Assembly (NCBI GenBank): GCA_020205615.1
Contig: CM035170.1
Location: 40,053,807-40,117,806 of the forward strand
DNA: 64,000 nt
Reading direction: 5' to 3'
Origin: Panax quinquefolius
Taxonomy: Eukaryota > Streptophyta > Magnoliopsida > Apiales > Araliaceae
Of this stretch, positions 37,331 to 49,144 are shown in pieces. The translations under genes were made by a program, and so were the position numbers. Positions within the stretch are counted from its first letter, which is position 1. Each line of letters begins with the position of its first letter. The notes under the pieces are model-generated. The model was given only the letters and a program-made list of their open reading frames with translations. It ran no database searches and was not told where the DNA came from.

Positions 37331-38340
37331 CTGCTTCTGTGGAAGGCCTCATACTTTTCTTTGAATTATTTTGGCGTAATGAGGACATTGCTTGTTTTAA
37401 GTTTTGGGGGTTCTGTTTCATGCTTTTTAGTCGTTTATAATTGTCGTTTTCATATTATCTTAAGGTTTTTTAAAAAAATAATAATAAAATAAATTTATTA
37501 TTTCTTTTGTATATAGTTGCATGAATCCAGTTATTAGATCGTATATGTGATTATTGGCCAATGATGAAATTGAAATTATGTAGACAAGTATATTACTACG
37601 TATAAGAATCTTCATGCAGTTTCTATTATGATGTGGATCTTGTTCTGATTGAAACTAGTATAATAAGGATAGCACTTAACAACATCTGTGTTAATGGATT
37701 AGTTCAAATTGTTACATAAAGATTTTCTAAAGGATAGTGCTAGTATGAACGAGTAACTGAATAGATAGGTATGAACCTAAGTTTGGGGGAAGATTGGGGT
37801 ATATAAGCTCTAATAAAAAAAAAGAGAGAAATTTGGAAATTAGTTGAGTCTTGTGGTGGGTTGAGAAGAAATACTCCTCATAAACACAAGCGTGAGATGG
37901 ACCGTAAAACGCACTCACCAACCATCCATAAAAAAAAAGAAAAAAAATAGAAGAGAAAAGGGAAAGTGAGCAAGAATACCCTTCTCGGAACTTGAATCTG
38001 GGTAATGAGCTAGTGCTAGAACTTGTTTGTCTTTGAATTTTTGAGTTTATGTTGTATGATTCCTGATAAGAAACTGGTTATGTAACTGAGTTTGATTCGA
38101 TATCAGTTAGCATGGGCGTTGCGCATACACACACACTGTATTAGTTATAACAGGGTAAGATGTACGGATTGATAGTGAGTGCGAATTGATTTTGATATGA
38201 AGTGTGTATGTTTACTAGTTTTTCTGAGGCCGTATGAGCAAATCATCGTTACTATCTTAATTCTGGATTCGTAATTTAGTTGTTAGTGCATTGCATGACA
38301 TTTTGCTTGAGGAAAAGCAATGTTCAAGTTTGGGGGAATT
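37331..38340 (+). other. Athila 3' non-coding region and polypurine tract
   Basis: About 1 kb without coding signal. It ends in AAGTTTGGGGGAATT (38326-38340), the polypurine tract beside the 3' LTR. Similar motifs occur twice upstream: AAGTTTTGGGGG near 37399 and CTAAGTTTGGGGGAAG near 37778. Confidence 0.75.
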
Positions 38341-39866
38341 TGATGAGTAGGTTTTTAACCTATGATTTATGTTCGTTTAGCTTGATATATTGTTAGTTTT
38401 TGGTAATTTCATGTTACTTTTGATAGGTTGTTTGCTTGTTGCAGGATAATCTATTGGCCTATCAAAATGTTATAATTGGAAGGAGTTTTCAAGCAATCAT
38501 TGAATTTCTTGCTACATAGCGCGGGGCACGCTGTGCTGAAGAAGAACATAGCGCGGGGTGCGCTGGGATGAAGCATCTTCCTGGGATACTAGCTATTTGG
38601 CTTCTTTGGCTTATAGAACATAAGCGTGGCCGCCTACGTGATGGATTTGTTGTGCGAATTTTGCTGTTTGGCCAGAAGTTGGGCTGTGTTGGAAATTAAT
38701 AATTCTTTATGTTATGTGTCAATATGAGGAGTGTGGGATGGTTGTTAGTTAATTTGATGGGAGTCTTTGACTATTGAGTTGTTGATTTTGAAAAGGATTC
38801 ATGTCTTTATCTTGATTTTGTATGAGGAGAAGTAGTGTTGGATTAGGAGTTATGTTTTTGGGAGCAAATTGGGACTACTTTTATGTTGAGTGTGAAGGGG
38901 AGATATTTATCGAGATTTTAAAAAGAGCAATAGCTTGGAGGAAAGAAAGAAGGGGATTAATTCCACGAAGATTACAGAATCGAAGGGCGAGAAGGGTGGT
39001 GTATTACTATTCTCCTTCATTTTCTATATTCTGTAATTGGGATGATGTGTTCTTCTATTATTTCAGTATTTAATTCATTCGTTATGAACTAATTCTCCTA
39101 TTAGACTTGTGATGGATCCTTGGGTGAAATGATGATTCTATAACTTTGATTTCCAATTCAATATAATATTTTCAGTTTATCTATGTTAATTCGAGCGTGA
39201 ATTTATGAATTGCTTGATCAATAATTCCTTGTGGATTTGAATGAAATCAAGAGAGGATATTCAAATCTAGACCTAGTTAATATAGCATGTGTCATGAATT
39301 TTGTGAATAGCAGATTTTTGATTATTGTTAATGTAGAGATGTGCTTGACATCACATGTAATCGGTTAGAGAACTTAAGCTTAAACCTTCTTTAATTGCAG
39401 TTCACATAGAGATATAGTGAGTTGGTTGATTTTGGTGTTTAACTTGTTTCTATCTTAATTGTGGATTTAAGTTAATATGGTATTAGTGCATCGAGAGGTG
39501 GCTAGTATTACATTTGTGTTCTTGATTAATAAACGTGGATATTAAATTGAGTTGGAATAAAGGTTTGAAAATCAGAGTTAAGCTTAGGGTGAAATCATAA
39601 GTCTAATTCTCCATTAATTGTTTGAAATTCCGGATTTTGATATTAGTGATTGTTTTTTGATTGTTTATTTATTTATTAATTTAGTTTCTATAATTTTAAA
39701 CCATCGAATTGAAAAGTTTAATAGAATTAGGATTAATAGAAAATTGATAATTGTGAAGTTAAAACTCTTGTTAATTTGTCCTCGTGGGAACGATACTCTA
39801 CTTTCACTTTATTACTTGTTGACCACGTATACTTGCGTGTTGTGCGTAATTAGATTTTACCCAACA
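38341..39866 (+). repeat. Complete 3' LTR of the Athila element
   Basis: 1526 bp, TGATGAGTAGG to ACCCAACA, with the family-typical end GTGGGAACGATACTC near 39785. It contains two copies of TAGCGCGGGG-YRCGCT (38515-38567). An 83-codon open frame (38822-39073) also open in the 5' LTR copy is probably incidental. Confidence 0.92.
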
Positions 39867-41419
39867 GAGTCCACACCAAAAGAAGTTTTGTTTGGATAAG
39901 TTTCAAGGGTAATTTAGAGTTCAACGTACATCAACTAAGGATTAATTGAATCCAAAGTTTAATGACAATGCAAAGGGTTCAACAACAATGTATTACAGAG
40001 TAGTTATAAACCATAAATGAACATTGTAAAGAAACAAATTCATGCTTTAAGAATAAAGTTCAAAGCATTGGAAAGATATAATAAACCTTGCTTGAACAAA
40101 ATGGTAAGCTAAGGTTGCAATTCCCAACAAGGAAACAAAGTTAAGAAAACTTTACTCAACAGAATTCAAGAACTTGCTTCAAATAAAAGTAAGGTTCAGA
40201 AACTTGCCTTGCGTGCAAGCTAAACAGTTATAACCCATGTTCCCAAATATCTTATACATATGTCATTGTACCATAATTAGTTAGCACATTATCATGTTAC
40301 ATAATTAAATTTCTATTTCATTTAAAACCCTTGATGTTAGGTTTAACCACATGCTTAAACCACCCTTTTAATTTATTAACACCAATCTCAATTATCATAT
40401 AAATCACTTCTTACGAATAATAATTTTCATATTTGATATTATAACAACACCACAACATGATTAATCATATTTTATAGTCATAAGATTACACTATATTAAC
40501 AATTATAGAATTGTATATTAAAAGTCAAATTCTGTAATAAATTCTTAACCGGCATTGTATTTCTCAGATTTTTTGAGGACCGGCGTTCAGGACGACGATA
40601 TGCGCGTAAGCGTGAGATAAATACTTGGAACCGGTATTGCGGCTTCGGTCTTGGTGTCTGTGCGGCTAGCCATTACTCACGAGCCAACAGAACGCATGTA
40701 CTTTCTTGTCAGCGTGCTCGAAGTCGCGTTGCAGTGCCGATTTTCTTCATAGAACATGCGTTGCGGCGCCTCGGCACAGTTTCACGCAGACAGTGTTCGC
40801 GAAGAACACAAAATAAATCTAAATTGGCCTAAAAACTTCTTTCTAACAATAAATATAATACATATAATTCACATAAACTAATATTTTTAACATGTTATGA
40901 AGAACATAAACTACACAAACTTCCAACTTAAAACATTTAAATTCACTGTTATTGCTATTTCATCCGTTTTAGACATTCTTAGCAAAACAAATTACTATAA
41001 ATCCGTTGTTCAACCAAAACAGTTTGTTTAACATTGTTTTTGTTTCTTCATATATTTACACAATCAAAAATCAATTTACACTTTATATTATGAATTAAGT
41101 ATCAATTTTGATTCTAAAATAAGTCATGTCATACATATATCACTTTATTTCTCTGTAAACATAAATTCTTCACATATATCATATTTTCATGTGTTAAATT
41201 AATCCAAATCATATAAAAATAGTTTATATCAATAAATTAGTATATACAAACCATATAATCAAAATTAATCATCAATATAAACTTACAAAAAACTTTTAAA
41301 CGAAAAGAGAACTAAAACTTAGAGGCTAAGATTATACCTTTGATTATTTGCATAAACTTTGTTAGAAGATAAGAATTCATCCTTATTTGCTCAAATTCAT
41401 AGAGATATCATTTCTCTCT

Positions 41420-41423
<4 letters not shown>

Positions 41424-41464
<41 letters not shown>
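41424..41464. repeat. (CT)n microsatellite
   Basis: CT dinucleotide run of about 40 bp in the E1 LTR, just upstream (minus strand) of the donor-like site at 41337. Confidence 0.95.
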
Positions 41465-41467
<3 letters not shown>

Positions 41468-42161
41468 TATTTTTTTTCCTTTTTTCTCTTCTTTGTTTCT
41501 TTCTCTTTTCTAACTTAACGTAAAAAGCAAACGTATACATATAATGTATTAACGTAAAATAAAAACTGACATATACCATAATAACTCTACTTTATACATA
41601 TCAGTTTTTTTTTAAATTCCAAAGCCACTAAGGCTTGTTTAGCAAAACTAAATTAAAATAAAAGACTTAAAAGCCTTAAGCCTTGTTTGGTAAAACTAAA
41701 TTAAAACTTCTTTTAGCTTATTTTAATAACTCACTTACTATATAGTTTATTGTCACACTTTATTTAATTAAATTCTAATACTCAAATTCAATTAAATAAA
41801 GTCATACCCACTTACTAAATCAAAATTCCACATTATCAAATTGTCACAAATTATAATTTTCATTATATTTTTATTTATTAAATTAGCACATCACTTTTAA
41901 TTACTAAATTAAATTAAAACATCATTAAAAAAATTATTTAATCCTTATCAATAATTAAATTAGAATATTACCACATAATAACTAATTCACCACTCTTTAA
42001 ATTAATTAACTTCAAAATTCAAATATACCAAATATCAACTTAAATAACATATTACACTTAATCAAGTTAATTCTCCACAACTCATGAATTATTTATTTAA
42101 CTATTAAACAATCAAATTAATCAAATATTTATTCAACAATAAACATATTAACTAAAATATT

Positions 42162-43010
42162 TATAAGACTCAACTTTTATGAATAAAGATTTAATTTTTT
42201 CTAAATATTATTTTGAATAATAAGGTGTGGATTTGATATAATGTTATAGTTGTGGGTAATATTTACAAATTTTGCAAAGTAAGCAAGTTGTCATAAAATA
42301 TTTGTTTGGTCGGGGAATATTCATTTTATCAAGGAATATCTGTACGATGGCACAATCATTGTTGGACCCCACAACGGAATTACTATTGGATATAGAAATC
42401 GACATAAATAACCTTTTTTATAAAAAATAACGGCAAAACTTTTCCTGTTAACTGTTGAAATACCCGATGATAAAAGTACAGTAATACGCGTGGCTACACA
42501 GTAGCACATGGTTTTGTACAGTATATTTGATTATTGATGCTTACGTGAGAAGTCACTCAGTTTTACTCAATATTATTGCAACAGTAGTTGATACATAGTA
42601 TCTCATATTATTGATTCAATTATTATAACAGTATCATATGCACAATATTTTATATTATTAAATTAATAATTGATATGACAAAGTTATTCATATTATTATT
42701 TGCATTATTGACAATTTCTAGAAAGTTCTGTCAAGGAAAGGGTTGGTCATCTAATTGCGCGCCAATAAGGAGAAGTCCTTATCGGAAAGCCCCATCTTTC
42801 CTAGGAATGATCTGGTTGTTAATATTGTGAGTTATAATATTAATGATGAATAAATGTTATTAAAAATATGTTTAGTGAAGCCAAGTGAATTGGCTTATTA
42901 TATGGACACGCACTTACTCATTTTTCAAAATCGTCGGTAGAAAGTTATCTCAGTTTTATTTTATTACTTTATATATATATATATATATATATAAGTAAGT
43001 ATGTGTGTGA

Positions 43011-43051
<41 letters not shown>

Positions 43052-43497
43052 GTTTTGTTTTTATTATTATTATAATAGTAATAAAACAAAAAACATTTTA
43101 TATAAAACAAAATACTCTTTATAAAGTTATTCGTTTTATTAGATTATAAATAGAATATATATTATATTATATATAAAGTTATTTGTTTTACTTGAATATT
43201 ATATTATTATTTTAAAAACTAGACGTTTGGAATAAATTTCGTCCGTGATTCTGCAATTGTTGCGTCCGTGAAATTTTCTTAACAGTGCCCTTGCCATTCT
43301 CCTATAAATAGAATGCTTAGTTAAGAAATGAAAATCACACCAGAATCAGATAATTCTTCTTCTATAATATTGAGCGTATTTCTTTTGAGTTTAAGGAAGC
43401 TTTGAGTGTAGAAAACAGTACAAGTTTTCTTCAAGAATATCTCCGCTATACCAGTCAGAATTACACTCCTACTAAGGTAAGGGATATTATTTTTGTT
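42162..43497 (+). mobile_element. Truncated 5' LTR of family C element C3
   Basis: Plus-strand family C LTR beginning TATAAGACTC (canonical TGTAAGACCC). It includes TATA (43303-43310) and a donor-like CTAAGGTAAGGGA (about 43474-43486), at which the LTR homology stops. The rest of the LTR, PBS, gag and protease are deleted, and pol sequence follows at about 43498. It contains AT microsatellites at 42970-42993 and 43013-43049. It inserted in the E1 LTR. Confidence 0.78.
43303..43310 (+). promoter_or_regulatory. TATA box, C3 LTR
   Basis: TATAAATA in CTCCTATAAATAGAATGC, family C context. Confidence 0.6.
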
Positions 43498-43878
43498 CAA
43501 GATTTCTTAGCCCATGTCACGGATTTAAAGAAAAATACGTCAGATTTGAATGATATTTCTATTGTTAAAAAATTTCCTGACGTATTCCCTGAAGAACTTC
43601 CTGGCCTACCCCTAGAGCGTGAAATCAAATTTTGTATTGATCTTAAACCCGGTATAAAATCTATTTCCAAAACCCCACATCGAATGGCTCCTATTGAACT
43701 TCAGGAGACCCAACTGCAGGAATTGTTAGACATCAGTTTCATTTGTCCTAGTACGTCTCCTTGGGGTGCTCCTGTTCTATTCGTAAAAAAGAAAGATGGG
43801 AGTATGCGACTTTGCATTGACTATCAAGAGTTGAAACATGTCACCGTAAAAAATAGGTACCCGTTGCCTCGCATTGAT
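43498..43878 (+). pseudogene. RT N-terminal fragment of C3
   Basis: Open in frame from [17 protein letters not shown] through [49 protein letters not shown] and [10 protein letters not shown], the well-conserved start of chromovirus RT. It ends where the LTR of element C4 begins (43879). The catalytic motifs are absent because the fragment stops before motif A. This is the longest undamaged RT stretch of the family in the window. Confidence 0.85.
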
Positions 43879-44319
43879 TGTGAGACCCTAGATTTTATGA
43901 ATAAAGATTTAATTTTCTCAAAATAATTTTTTTTATATTATGGTGTTGATTTGATGTAATATTATAGTCGTGGGTAATATTTACAAATTTTGCAAAGTAA
44001 GCAAGTGGTTGTATAATATTCGATTGGTCGGGGAATATTCGTATGATGGTACAATCATTGGTGGACCCCGCAACAAAATTATTGTCGGATTAAGAAAATG
44101 ACAAAAATACTTTATGAAAATAACGGCGGAAGTTTTACCGTTAACTGTTGAAACACCTTGTTGTTAAAGTACAAGAATGTCTGGCGTGGTTGTATAGTAG
44201 TACACGGTATTGATTATTGATGCTTATGTGAGAAGTCACTCAGTATTGTTCAATCGGGTATTCGGGACACTTTTCGTGTCAGAGTACTATTCATGAGTTA
44301 CTATTCATGAGTTACTATT

Positions 44320-47008
44320 TGTGACGCCCCCAAAATAGGTCCATTCCATCCAACCCATTCTGAGTCGCCAAATACATGGTACAGAAACAACTACAACTTT
44401 ATTATTACAACAGTAAAACTGTGAGTTTGAATACAAATATTATCTTCTAGACAATATCTATACTCAAATAAATCCTCATCACATTTATTGATACATTAAA
44501 AAAAATGGTGAGGACTACTAAACAATCCTTTCTAAAACCTTCATTCCATACCCCGACTCGTACTCGCTATATTCTCTCCTCCTGAGAAAATGGAACAAAA
44601 AGGAAAAGGGTGAGCTCAACTAGCCCAGTAAAGAATATTATGACTAAGATAATATACAACAAATTATCGTTAGTCTCCAACAGGGAAAAATCTGATAGAA
44701 TACAATAGACAACAAGTTTCAGATCAATATTCGCAGCGGAAATAATAATTCATAGAAGAGTTACGTAGAGAATGAAATCTACTATAATCTATGAATTTAA
44801 CAGTCCATCATCAATATTTTATCCCCGTAACATCAATCAATATTCATCTCAAATCAAATATTCATCTTTGCACTCACTGCCAAAGATATTCATCAATCGG
44901 TCATGTTCATCTCAACACTGTTCATCTTTGCACTAAAGGCCAAAGATATTCATCATCGGTCATGTTCATTTAAACACCGCTCATCTTTGCACCACTGGCC
45001 AAAGATATTCTTCAAAATCATTCATCTTTGCACTCTGGGCCAAAGATATTCAATAATATCATCATTTAAAGGTCGAGGATGATGAAAATATTTTTAAAGA
45101 ACGAATCCGGTGAAACAAAATGACAAGGATTAAGGATTAAGGATTCATACTTGGTTTTATCCACGTCAAAAATACCTCAAAAAATAATCATAGTGGTGTA
45201 AAATTCAAGAATGATCAAAACATGGATACAATCAAAGCTAGTATCCGAGAATAGATATTTTGGACGAAAAGAAGAAATTTTATTTTTGAATAGTGCCAGA
45301 TACGTGAATAGTGCCAGATATCGTGAATAAAGGCCGTATACGTGAATAGTAACTCCGACACCAAAAGATAGAAATTCCACAAAAAACATTTTCACGCTTC
45401 ATGAATAGTACTCGTGAATAGTAACTCGTGAATAGTAACTCATGAATAGTAACTCATGAATAGTAACCCCGACATGAAAAAGTTCCAAATTTGATAAAAC
45501 TTCAGATCAACATTTCAGCATAATGATATTGAAGAAATAATATCATTACGAAAAAATAATATCCCTTACCTCAAAGAATCAAGATTTCTAAGGAAAGGCT
45601 CAAGTGATGTTTGAATGAAACTTGTCTTGAATAGCAACTCTCAAAGTATCTAAATACTCACAAAATACGCTTTCAATAATATAGAGAGAAAGAGAGAAAA
45701 CTTTGTTTCGGTGTGATTTTCAATTCTAACTTAGCCCTCTATTTATAGGAAAATGTTAGCTCACCAAGCAGACTTGACCGCTACACGATGGCTTTTTACC
45801 GCTACTATTGCCACCCACCACATTTGAAATAAAATTCAGCACATTTCTTCACCAACCACAAGTGGGGCCCACTCAATTCTAGAATTTTCCACCAAAATCA
45901 ATTATAACCCTACTTTCCGAATCAAACACCTCTCAAAATTTATAACAAATCATTCGTTCATTTTAACGGTTCAAAATTTGTGGACATATACTCAACTTAT
46001 ATATGTATAACATATCCAAAAATTACAACGATCCAACGGTCGGATTAAATATTATAACTCACACAATAAAGCTATAATAACACCGATTTGATCTTTTAAT
46101 ACCCAATCCGGCAAAATACAAATAAAACATCTCAAAGATTAATTCCTTCATTAATAACCACATAAATAAATCCATCATTTATATTCATATAAAATAAATA
46201 TTTCCTTATCATATAAATCAATAATTAATTATTCACAAATAATATTACGTAATCACAATTATGACAACCAGCCGCTCCTCGGAAAGAGGGGCTTTCAGAT
46301 AAGGATTTCTCCTTCTTGGCGGCGCAATTAGGTGACCAAACCTCTCCTCGATGTAACTTTCTAGACATTGCCAATAATGCTATCTAATAATATTATTTAA
46401 ATAATATGAATTATTGATCCGATAATGGAGATAATGTGCGTTGACAATTATTGAACAACAATAATATAAAATATCAACGCAAAGCAATTATTGAATCAAT
46501 AAAATAAAATATTGAGCAAGAATCACTCGTGAAAATTATTGAGTAGTGCTTTCTTACGTAAGGATCAATAATTCAACAATATCATGCAATCTGGTATGCT
46601 CTTTGTGCGACCCACGCCAGACATCGTATTTTAACCATAGGGTATTCCAACGATCTTAACTGCAGAATAACTACGCCAAGTTATTTATAACCACCCAAAC
46701 TTTATCATTTTCCTCATCCAATCGCTTTCAAGTTATGGGTCCCACATGGCTGCTGCCGTAAATACGAATATTCCAAGCGATCACGAATATTCTACGACCA
46801 AACGAATATTCCCCGACGAGATTTAATATTCCACGACCAAACGAATATTCCCAAACAAAATGAATATTTTATAACCACTTGCTTATTTTGAAATATATTT
46901 GCGTATTTAACCCTTAACTATCCACATTAATCAAATCAACCCTTACTATTTCAAAATAATAAATAAAGGAAATTCCTTTTTATTTAAAAAAAATTTCGGG
47001 GTCTTACA
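44320..47008 (-). mobile_element. Solo LTR of family C (C5), nested in C4 5' LTR
   Basis: 2689 bp, minus strand, with target duplications CTATT at 44315-44319 and 47009-47013. The target lies within the ACTATTCAC tandem array of the host LTR. TATA box at 45740-45747. Hairpin units at 44865-45055. Family member inserted into family member, in opposite orientation. Confidence 0.93.
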
Positions 47009-47476
47009 CTATTCACGAGTTACTATTCACGAGTTACTATTCACATAGTACTATTCACCCGTAAAATATATTTCTTTTCGGTCCAAATTATTTTTGGGTA
47101 CAATATTATTCCATGAGGAGATGTGCTAATTTTTCAGACCGTTGGTTGAAGTTATAATAGTAAATCAATATGGACCGGTGGTGGAAAGTTATAATAGTGA
47201 ATCAATATGGATCACTGGTTTAAAGTTTTAATAGTAAATCAGTATGGACCGTTGCTTTAAGTTTCAATAGTAAATCAATATGGACCATCTGTTTAAAAGT
47301 AAATCAATCTGGACCGTTCATGAATTAGTTACTATTCAGTCCATTTTCCTATAAATAGAAGCTCATTCCTTCATTATTTCTTACGAATTCACTGAAACTC
47401 TAGAGAGAGAAACTATAGAGAGAAAGAAGAAAAGTATTTTGTTACTTCACTTTTCCAATATCCAGTTTCTTCTAAG

Positions 47477-48675
47477 GTGGGGAATATTATTTGTTGTACC
47501 CATAAGGGGTATTATTCCATTATTTATTATTTTGTTGGAATAACTTGTATACGCGGACTCCCCTATACTTGGTGAAATCCTTCAATTATTCCATTCTTTA
47601 TTATTCTGTTGAAATATCATGTATGTGCATTTTACGCCGGACCTGGTTTCGTCTTTATTATTCTGTTGGAATAACCTGTATACGCGAACTCCCCTATACT
47701 TGGTGAAATCCTTCTGTTATTCCATTCTTTATTATTCTATTGGAATATCATGTCCGTGCGTTTTAAGCCGGACTGGTTCCGAATTTATTATTCTGTTGGA
47801 ATAACATGCCTGCGTTATCTATCACATGCCTGCTGATTTCTTTTGTTATTCCATTCTTTATTATACTTAGTTGGTTAAAGTTTTGACTTCTATACTCCAT
47901 GAAATTAGTGGAATATCCTTGATATTTGCGCTTCATCCAAAGAACTTTTCATGGAAATATTCTTCCGAGCATTCTTGAATTTTACTCTACAAAGCAAAGA
48001 TCGTGTTGACAATTTGGTCGTTATCGGTTCCTAGATAAATTAATTCTTGAACTTGTTTTATTGAATTCTTATATCATTGTCATCATCCTCATGTTTATAT
48101 TATGTTGAAAGTCATACATGGCCTCTGTAGTGCATAGATAGACTTAGTATGATTATGGCTGGGGGTTATTCGGTATAATCATAACTTAGTAATGTTACAA
48201 ATGATGTGGAAAAAAGTCCTCATTGTCGTAGTGCATTGATGGATAGTTTTGGTATGATTATGGCTATGAATTCTCTTTGGTAGTAGTGCAAAGATGAATT
48301 GTTTTATGGCATGATCGGGACCGTTGATGAAAACATGATTATCTTAAGTCAGTAGTGCATGGATAATTCGTGGTCGTGATACTAAAGAATATCCTTGGTC
48401 GAAAGCGGGGTGATTCGATGATGTTGATTATTTATTGTCGAGTCCCGCCGATAAAAGTGATGAAAAACCTTTTAAATCATAGAAGATAGTAGATTTTATT
48501 CCTACTTGACTCTTCTAATGGATTGCTTGTTCTGCTGTAGTTAAACTTGATAGTTATTATATTTTATAAGTTTAACACTGTTTAAGGCTAACGATAAATT
48601 ATTCTGCATTATATTAGTCATAATATTTCTTACTGGGCTAGTTGAGCTCACCCTTTCTTTCACTGTTCTCTTCAG
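47477..48675 (+). other. Candidate leader intron, C4 5' LTR
   Basis: The donor position reads CTAAG|GTGGGG (mutated; GTAGGG in the 3' LTR at 52622). The 3' side has GAGCTCACCCTTTCTTTC then GTTCTCTTCAG|GAAATG, a strong acceptor context. In the 3' LTR the acceptor is lost (TTCTCTTGTGAAATG). Confidence 0.4.
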
Positions 48676-48959
48676 GAAATGAGAACGTAACTAGGACTAG
48701 TCGGGGAACAGAGTGATGATCCTAGATGTTTGCAATAGTAGTCCTCACTATTCTGTGAAATAGTGTGATAATAATTGTAATGAGGACTCCTTTTGAATTT
48801 TTATACTCTCTAGTAGACAATATTTGTATTCAAACTCACAGTTTATGTTTTGTCGTATTGTAAACGATAGTTGTATTATTAAGTTGTATTTGAATTCTAT
48901 ACCATGTATCTGGCGACTCAAGATGGTTGATGTATACCTAATTTTAGGGGCGTCACAGT

Positions 48960-48971
48960 TGGTATCAAAGC
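48960..48971 (+). other. Primer binding site, C4
   Basis: TGGTATCAAAGC two nt after the 5' LTR, resembling an initiator-Met tRNA primer site. Confidence 0.82.
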
Positions 48972-49144
48972 TTAGGGATATGATCCCTGGCTAGGATGTG
49001 AGAATAGAACTAGGAGGGGCGAGACGGGGAATTCCTTCGCTAGTATGACCTACCTAAGTTTATTTGGTATTTAATTGGTCGGTCAGAATATAAGGATAAT
49101 ATGTTACATGTCAATTAACCTTTGTTTTGTGGCAGTATCTGAAA

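Larger units (their letters stand above)
27397..39866 (+). mobile_element. Athila-type gypsy retrotransposon, defective
   Basis: Plus-strand element with target duplications GAGTC (27392-27396 and 39867-39871). The 3' LTR is complete (38341-39866). The 5' LTR is cut short (27397-28229) and fused to the region just before RT, so PBS, gag and protease are missing. Pol (28230-31265), the characteristic post-pol spacer, an env-like ORF (36217-37330) and the polypurine tract (38326-38340) follow. The gene order and the RT and integrase sequences are those of the Athila lineage. A solo LTR (32264-36030) is nested in the spacer. Confidence 0.92.
26742..42161 (-). mobile_element. E1 5' LTR, split by the Athila element
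   Basis: Family E LTR on the minus strand, present as 26742-27396 and 39872-42161. Its 3' edge reads GGGGTGTCACA (minus) beside the PBS. The other edge is lost where element C3 begins. 39872-42161 aligns in layout with the E-family LTR at 60988-62733 (GGCTTGTTTAGCAAAAC block near 41650, same AT-rich end). A donor-like CAAAG|GTATAATC lies at 41337 and a (CT)n tract at 41424-41464. Open frames inside it have no recognisable product. That the two halves belong together is inferred from the GAGTC target duplication. Confidence 0.6.
43879..48957 (+). repeat. 5' LTR of C4 (interrupted)
   Basis: TGTGAGACCCTAG to GGGGCGTCACA, about 2.39 kb after removal of the nested LTR and one target copy (44320-47013). 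TATA at 47350-47357. The CTATTCAC array flanks the nested insertion. A long 3' part with diverged GTAGTGCA-type repeat units lies at 48120-48400. Confidence 0.85.

Noticed and set aside
41397..41579. Minus-strand ORF with an Arg-Glu repeat
   Set aside because: The repeat is the translation of the (CT)n microsatellite.
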